DNA of 64,000 bases from contig LYSZ01000012.1 of NCBI GenBank assembly GCA_001657385.1, positions 1 through 64,000 on the forward strand, in the 5' to 3' direction. A program made the translations under genes and the position numbers. The notes under the pieces are model-generated. The model searched no databases. It was not told where the DNA came from and worked only from the letters and a program-made list of their open reading frames with translations. The stretch is from Parvularcula sp. BBD 1991-13. GTDB lineage: Bacteria > Pseudomonadota > Alphaproteobacteria > Caulobacterales > Parvularculaceae. Shown piece by piece: positions 59,120 through 64,000 of this stretch. Within the stretch, counting starts at the first letter, position 1, and every line of letters starts with the position of its first letter.

Positions 59120-59474
59120 TGCTGCGTGTATGAAAAAGGATGGCGCAATCGGCAGAGACGGCTTTCATGCTGAGTCAGGCGCGGACTGAATACGCTCTAC
59201 CGGCGTTCATCAACGTTCGAATGATTTCTTGACGGTATCCGGCGGCCTTGTCGCGACGATCCCGTCAACTCGCGTCGCGCTCACAAAATCGATGAGCGCG
59301 ACGCCATGCCCCGCAAGGCGTTACTACAGCGTATTCATAGGAATTTGAATGCGCAGGTACGGAGTAATCTAGTCAGTTCATCCTTGTAAAACAGGGAAAA
59401 GCGTTCGGGTTAATGGCGCAGCCCGACAAAGTCGTAGGCGCCAGTAATTTCTTTTACTTAAGGAGAGAGTCAAA
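59120..59474. other. intergenic region, no gene seen
   Basis: This 355-bp gap between two exported-protein genes contains no supportable ORF or clear repeat. Its end carries AAGGAGAGAG, the ribosome-binding site of the next gene. Confidence 0.6.
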
Positions 59475-59882
59475 ATGACTTTGAACAAAAACCGCACAAG
59501 AGCATTGTTGATCACGGCAGCCGCCTTCGCGGCTTCCAGCTTCCAAATCGCCAACGCGGCCAATTGCGGCGCTGGCTACGTCAAATATGTGGAGATGCGC
59601 GATCATCCGTCACTCGCTCAGCCGCAGCTTTATGTGGTGCACGATGAATCTCTTGACGGGACTGGCAATGGCACTGTGACAATTGAGGGGCCTGCCGAAA
59701 CCGCGACCGCGACGTTCCGGGAGCGCGCGCTTGCACAGATGAATCTGCATCTGTCTCAGTATCAAGCCGCGCTCTTGTCAGGCATCCCCGTAAAAATTAC
59801 CTCCGACAGCGGTTCGTGCAGTTCGCTGGGGGTCACATTCCTTCGCACGCGCATGTGTACGGAAGAATCCGATTGCAGCTAG
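59475..59882 (+). CDS. small secreted Cys-rich protein, 135 aa
   Basis: The protein has a clean signal peptide (RTRALLITAAAFAASSFQIANAA) and a mature domain of about 107 residues beginning NCGAGYVKYVEMRDH, with further Cys in SGSCSS, RMC and SDCS, enough for two disulfides. The helix-then-strand segment ALAQMNLHLSQYQAALLSGIPVKITSD faintly recalls small OB-fold B-subunit-like proteins, but I would not assign that. AAGGAGAGAG gives a strong ribosome-binding site. It lies near two other unknown exported proteins. Confidence 0.75.
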   Translation: MTLNKNRTRALLITAAAFAASSFQIANAANCGAGYVKYVEMRDHPSLAQPQLYVVHDESLDGTGNGTVTIEGPAETATATFRERALAQMNLHLSQYQAALLSGIPVKITSDSGSCSSLGVTFLRTRMCTEESDCS

Positions 59883-59985
59883 AGCGTGTCGCCGCAGAAG
59901 CGGATCACCATTTTTGCGGTTCGCCACGCTGCACGTAAGGCCCCAGAGCCAATTGTAAAACGCGTTAAACGCAATTGGCTCTAAA
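59881..59985. repeat. REP-like intergenic element with 11-bp inverted repeat
   Basis: After the stop come AGAGCGTGTCGCCGCAGAAG and CCATTTTTGCGG, then AGAGCCAATTG...CAATTGGCTCT (59945-59982), a perfect 11-bp dyad around a short AT-rich loop. The first part resembles the short palindromic intergenic elements common in alphaproteobacterial genomes. The dyad may also act as a terminator for the preceding gene. Confidence 0.5.
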
Positions 59986-60400
59986 CTGCAAGCTTTTCAA
60001 CTGCCGCCAGCTTCACATGCCCGTCATCGATATTTTCGTCAGTCTACGCTGCACCACGATTTCTCGGCTAGGGCTCCGGGGTGAAGGGGACTGTTACGCC
60101 TTCTTCAACATGGGCGAGGGCGCGCGCCGGCGGCAGTTGGAATTCGTTCGTCATCATTCTGTCTGACAGATTATGAGGCGCCCCATGTCGCACGTCTTTT
60201 GAGCCGCAGGCCGATGGTTTGCGGAGGCTTTAGGGTTTGGTTTGGCGATATCCTGCGACGCTGACGCAAGATGCGCGGCGCTGGCCGACTTTTATTGTGG
60301 CGTATTTTGGGGGCGAGAACAGTACGGTTTTGGAAGCGATAAGCGCGGTCCATATATATCCACACGGCGCATTTGAGGCTTTTGTTCATCGCCTCTGGTG
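59986..60400. other. intergenic region, possible gene remnants
   Basis: No gene is supported here. Short ORFs at 59975-60166 and 60171-60389 have no recognisable features or convincing ribosome-binding sites. The stretch separates the secreted-protein genes from the metal-efflux genes and could be a degraded junction between two acquired segments. Confidence 0.5.
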
Positions 60401-60835
60401 TCAGCTCTGATCATCCATCACCCCGTCCAGGCAGTCGTCGCCCTCGGTTGCGGTGTTGCAGATCTCCATGATGCGATAGGAGCCATCGCGGCCTTGCTTG
60501 ATCATGAACGCGACTTCGTCGCCCTCGGTGAACCCTGAAAGGTCGGTGTCGCCCATGATGTCGAAGCCCATCGTCATGGCGCCCATGTCGATGCCCTTAA
60601 GGGGGCCATGACTAATCACTATATGTTCGCTCTTGGCGCCGATGGATCGGACCGCGCCCGCGCCGTGACCGATCGTTTCGCCTAGGGCGCCCATGTCATG
60701 ACCGCTCTGATCGACGGTCTCGTTGCTAGACGTTTCTTCCTGCATCGTTTCATCTGGAGTGCGGTCTTCTGCGCCGCCGCAAGCGACAAGATCAAGCGCC
60801 AGTGTGCCGGCGATCGCGCTGTTTAGAGGTTTCAT
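60401..60835 (-). CDS. CusF-like periplasmic copper-binding lipoprotein
   Basis: The 144-aa protein has a signal ending in VACGGA, a likely lipobox, then an acidic linker and a CusF-type OB domain: SIGAKSEHIVISHGPLKGIDMGAMTMGFDIMGD with a candidate ligand His and the AMTM methionines. The Trp that caps copper in E. coli CusF appears to be Met here (DMGAMTM in place of WPAMTM), which may change metal preference. The start overlaps the stop of the CusA-like gene by four bases. It should hand Cu(I)/Ag(I) or a related metal to the efflux pump. Confidence 0.8.
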   Translation of the reverse strand: MKPLNSAIAGTLALDLVACGGAEDRTPDETMQEETSSNETVDQSGHDMGALGETIGHGAGAVRSIGAKSEHIVISHGPLKGIDMGAMTMGFDIMGDTDLSGFTEGDEVAFMIKQGRDGSYRIMEICNTATEGDDCLDGVMDDQS

Positions 60836-63800
60836 ATGGGTTTTCCGTCAATGTTTTTCATAAGAGATTTTGACGTTTGCGTCTGTGTTTCGGCGTGCGC
60901 CGAAAGCTGGAAACCGGCGCGAATGTAATAGACCGCCGGAATGACGATCAGGGTCAGGAGCAGCGTCGAAATCATACCGCCTAGCATGGGCAGGGCGATG
61001 CGGCGCATAACGTCGGAACCGAGGCCGTCTGTAAGAAAGATCGGGGCGAGCCCCGCGAAGATCGTCATCACGGTCATGAGTTTCGGGCGCAGCCGCAGGG
61101 CCGCGCCTTTCGTGACGACGGCGAACAGGTCTTCACGAGTTTGCGGCGCGGTTCTTCGCACTTCGGCGTCGATATAGAGCAGCATGATGACGGCGGTTTC
61201 GACCGCAATGCCGCCAAGGGCGATAAAGCCCACGGCGACGGCGACGGAAAAGTTATAGCCCGCAAGCCAGACCGCCCAGAGCCCGCCGATGAGACCGAAA
61301 GGCAGGCTCGCCATGATGATGAGCGTGCGGTCGAGGCGCCCGAAATGCAGCATCAGCAAGAGGAAGATCAGCGCGCCGGCGGCCGGAATGGCGACTTGTA
61401 ACCGGGCGTTCGCTTCTTCGAGTTGTTCATACTGCCCCGCAAAGGCGACAGCGTAACCGGGCGGTAAATCTACTGCGGCTGCGACGGCGGCGCGAGCTTC
61501 GGCGACATAACTTCCCATATCGCGGCCTGCGATATCGACAAACACCCAGCCGGTGAGCCGCGCGTTTTTCGACCGGATCATGGGCGGGCCTTCCGCATAA
61601 GCGATTGTCGCCAGTTCGGCGAGTGGGATATGTGCGCCCGCCGGCGTCGGCACGAGAATATTGTTAAGATCATCCGGATTTTCTCGAAACGGACGATCAT
61701 AGCGCAGGGTGATGTTATAGCGTTCGCGGCCTTCGACGGCCTGGGACAACTCCATACCGCCCAGCGCGGTTTGCACGACAGCCTGAAAGACGCCCATAGC
61801 GATATTGCGCCGGGCAAGTTCCGCGCGGTCCGGCGTAATTTCGAGATATTTCCCGCCCAGGACCCGGTCGGCGAATGCCGATCGGGCGCCGGGAATATCG
61901 GCGACCACGGTTTCAATGTCCCGTGCGATCCGTTCGATCTCGGCGAGGCTGTCTCCGGTGACCTTGATCCCGACCGGCGTGCGCACGCCGCTTGAAACCA
62001 TGTCCATACGGATCTTGATGGGATAGCCCCAGGAATTGACAAGGCCGGGCATCCGCAAGCGTGCGTCAAGCTTGGCAATGATGTCATCTATGTCAATGCC
62101 CCGCCGCCATTCGGTCTTCGGTTTTAAACGAATCCAGGTCTCGATCATGGTCAGCGGCGCCGGGTCGGTGGCGGTGTCGGCGCGGCCGGCCTTGCCGAAC
62201 ACGCTTTCCACCTCCGGCGTGGCGGCGATGAGGCGATTGGTTTGTCCAAGGATTTCCCGCATCTTTGCGGACGACGCCCCCGGCAGCGTCGTCGGCATGT
62301 AGAGTAATTCGCCTTCGTAGAGCGCCGGCATGAATTCCGATCCGACCCGCAATGCTGGTATGATGGCGCTCGTCGTCAGCAGGAGGGCGGCGGCGACGGT
62401 GAGCCATTTGAACTTGAGCGCCAGGTTGAGGATCGGTTTGTAGGCCCGGATGAAAAACGCGTTGAGGGGGTTTTCTTCTTCGGGGCGGAATTTCCCGCGC
62501 ATGAGATAGAGCATCAACACCGGCACAAGCGTTACCGATAGAATGGCCGCGAACGCCATGGCGTAGGTTTTGGTGAAGGCGAGCGGCGAGAACAGGCGGT
62601 AGCTTTCTCCCGTCAGCGCAAAGACCGGAAGAAACGATACGGTGATAATCAGCAAGGAGACGAAAATGCCCGGTCCGACTTCCTGCGCCGCTTCAACAAG
62701 CGCCGCGCGGCGGGTTTTCGGGTCCGGCTTGTCGCCCAGCGCCGACAGCCGCCGGCTTGCATTTTCCACGAGCACAATGGAAGCATCGACCATGGCGCCG
62801 ATGGCGATGGCGATACCGCCGAGCGACATAATGTTTGCTGTCACGCCCTGCCAGGACATGATGACGAAAGCGCCGAGGACGCCCAACGGCAGCGCAATGA
62901 CCGCCACCAGCGAAGAACGCACATGTAAGAGGAAAATCAGAATGACGAGGGCGACCGCAATGCCTTCCTCGAACAGTTTGCGCTTGAGATAGTTGACGGA
63001 GCCCTCAATCAGCGGCGCCCGGTCATAGACCGTGACGATCTCGACCCCTTCGGGGAGACCGCGCTGAAGTTCCGTGAGTTTGGTTTTTACGCGGTCGATG
63101 ACCTGGAGCGCGTTTTCGCCGTCGCGCATGATCACGACGCCGGCGACGGTTTCGCCTTCGCCGTTCAACTCGACAATGCCGCGCCGTAGCGCCGGGCCTT
63201 CGACAATGCGGGCGACGTCACGCAAGAGGACCGGCGTTCCATCCGCTGCGTAAACGACGACTTCCTCAAGGTCCGCGCTGTCGTCCACATAGCCCGACGA
63301 GCGAATGACGAACTCTGTTTCGGCCTGTTCCAGGACGCGTCCGCCGACTTCGCTTGAGGCCGCCCGAACCGCGTCGCGGATGCGCGCGATGGAAACATCG
63401 AAGCTGCGCAAACGGTTTGGATCGATCAGCACCTGATATTCCCGCGCGAACCCGCCCACGGAGGCGATTTCCGCAACCCCGTCAACGCCTGAGAGTTCGA
63501 GGGACAGGAACCAGTCCTGTAAGGAACGCAGTTCGGCAAGATCCGTGTTTCCGGTGCGGTCGACAAGGGCGTATTGATAGACCCAGCCGACTCCGGTGGC
63601 GTCCGGTCCGATTTGCGGAACCGCGCCGTCGGGGAGTTCTGCGCCAAGCCGTGACAGCGCTTCCACAACGCGCGAGCGCGCCCAGTAAAGATCAACGTCG
63701 TCCTCAAAGATCACATAGACGAAGCTCGTTCCGAACATGGAGCTTCCGCGAACGTCCTTGATGCGCGGCAGGCCGAGGAGGTTTGTGGACAGGGGATACG

Positions 63801-64000
63801 TAACGAGGTCTTCGACGATTTGCGGGCTCTGGCCCGGAAAGTCCGTACGGATAATGATCTGCGTGTCGGAGAGATCGGGTACAGCGTCGAGGGGCGTGCG
63901 GTCAACGGCAAACCATCCGGCGACGCCAAGCGCGGCGGCAAGGAAAAGAACGATCAGCTGGTTTTTAACCGACCAGCCGATAAGGCCGGCGACCCAGGAC
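60832..64000 (-). CDS. CusA/CzcA-family heavy-metal RND efflux pump (5' end outside window)
   Basis: The track ORF starts at an internal Met, but the frame stays open to the window edge, reading WVAGLIGWSVKNQLIVLFLAA then DLSDTQIIIRTDFPGQSP, the expected N-terminal membrane span and porter start, so the gene continues beyond the window. Visible features include the large porter domains, IAIGAMVDASIVLVENASRR, GSEFMPALYEGELLYMPTTLPG and the C-terminal span cluster (GFIALGGIAVETAVIMLLYID). It exports Cu/Ag or Co/Zn/Cd across both membranes with an adaptor and channel probably encoded upstream. CusF follows, overlapping by four bases. Confidence 0.93.
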   Translation of the reverse strand, partial: SWVAGLIGWSVKNQLIVLFLAAALGVAGWFAVDRTPLDAVPDLSDTQIIIRTDFPGQSPQIVEDLVTYPLSTNLLGLPRIKDVRGSSMFGTSFVYVIFEDDVDLYWARSRVVEALSRLGAELPDGAVPQIGPDATGVGWVYQYALVDRTGNTDLAELRSLQDWFLSLELSGVDGVAEIASVGGFAREYQVLIDPNRLRSFDVSIARIRDAVRAASSEVGGRVLEQAETEFVIRSSGYVDDSADLEEVVVYAADGTPVLLRDVARIVEGPALRRGIVELNGEGETVAGVVIMRDGENALQVIDRVKTKLTELQRGLPEGVEIVTVYDRAPLIEGSVNYLKRKLFEEGIAVALVILIFLLHVRSSLVAVIALPLGVLGAFVIMSWQGVTANIMSLGGIAIAIGAMVDASIVLVENASRRLSALGDKPDPKTRRAALVEAAQEVGPGIFVSLLIITVSFLPVFALTGESYRLFSPLAFTKTYAMAFAAILSVTLVPVLMLYLMRGKFRPEEENPLNAFFIRAYKPILNLALKFKWLTVAAALLLTTSAIIPALRVGSEFMPALYEGELLYMPTTLPGASSAKMREILGQTNRLIAATPEVESVFGKAGRADTATDPAPLTMIETWIRLKPKTEWRRGIDIDDIIAKLDARLRMPGLVNSWGYPIKIRMDMVSSGVRTPVGIKVTGDSLAEIERIARDIETVVADIPGARSAFADRVLGGKYLEITPDRAELARRNIAMGVFQAVVQTALGGMELSQAVEGRERYNITLRYDRPFRENPDDLNNILVPTPAGAHIPLAELATIAYAEGPPMIRSKNARLTGWVFVDIAGRDMGSYVAEARAAVAAAVDLPPGYAVAFAGQYEQLEEANARLQVAIPAAGALIFLLLMLHFGRLDRTLIIMASLPFGLIGGLWAVWLAGYNFSVAVAVGFIALGGIAVETAVIMLLYIDAEVRRTAPQTREDLFAVVTKGAALRLRPKLMTVMTIFAGLAPIFLTDGLGSDVMRRIALPMLGGMISTLLLTLIVIPAVYYIRAGFQLSAHAETQTQTSKSLMKNIDGKPI

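Noticed and set aside
59975-60389. Two short ORFs (59975-60166 plus strand, 60171-60389 minus strand)
   Set aside because: No ribosome-binding site or domain and basic random-looking composition; treated as intergenic.

Overview
The window reads as one chromosomal stretch of a GC-rich alphaproteobacterium. DUF2948, UPF0262 and the murA/hisD/infA/maf/RNase G/yacG neighbourhood are typical of that class. The many TonB-dependent receptors and FecI/FecR modules suggest an aquatic, nutrient-scavenging lineage. A Hyphomonadales/Parvularculales-type host is a guess; no rRNA is present to fix the taxonomy.

Layout. 0-3 kb: tRNA-Thr, a divergent CI-like/Cro-like regulator pair, an acyl-CoA thioesterase and a LOG-family protein. 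3.3-15.3 kb: core genes (murA, DUF2948, hisD, then UPF0262, a small phosphatase, infA, maf, RNase E/G, yacG), split after hisD by a 5 kb insert (GST, trhO, a TonB receptor with Fur-like boxes, DUF481). 15.4-24.7 kb: a zinc-type receptor, patatin, bdhA, an acetyltransferase, a Flp pilin, the Kdo genes kdsD and kdsA, and a TauE transporter. 24.7-29.6 kb: a Tat-exported molybdenum hydroxylase with MobA-like and XdhC maturation factors. 29.6-31 kb: a TPR 2OG-Fe(II) oxygenase.

The accessory core runs from 31 to about 60 kb and is visibly less GC-rich toward its right half. The centrepiece (36.1-45.4 kb, minus strand) is an apparent RiPP (ribosomal peptide) cluster. It holds two near-identical 56-aa double-glycine precursors, a radical SAM/SPASM maturase, a translationally coupled 72-aa ORF, three divergent HExxH proteins resembling alphaKG-HExxH peptide beta-hydroxylases, a C39-peptidase ABC exporter and an HlyD adaptor. 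A secreted HExxH...E protein diverges from the precursors. On both sides lie FecI/FecR/TonB surface-signalling modules (31.2-35.9 and 47.3-54.6 kb) whose receptor genes share a conserved upstream motif. The arrangement suggests, as inference, a made-and-exported modified peptide whose cognate or competing ligand is sensed and imported by the flanking receptors. A beta-hydroxylated peptide metallophore or a bacteriocin are the two leading possibilities.

54.7-59.9 kb carries a lipoprotein-like metallo-beta-lactamase-fold protein and three unrecognised secreted proteins. The window ends in a CusF-like protein and the 3' part of a CusA/CzcA RND pump. All product assignments come from reading translated sequence and recalled family motifs; no database search was run.
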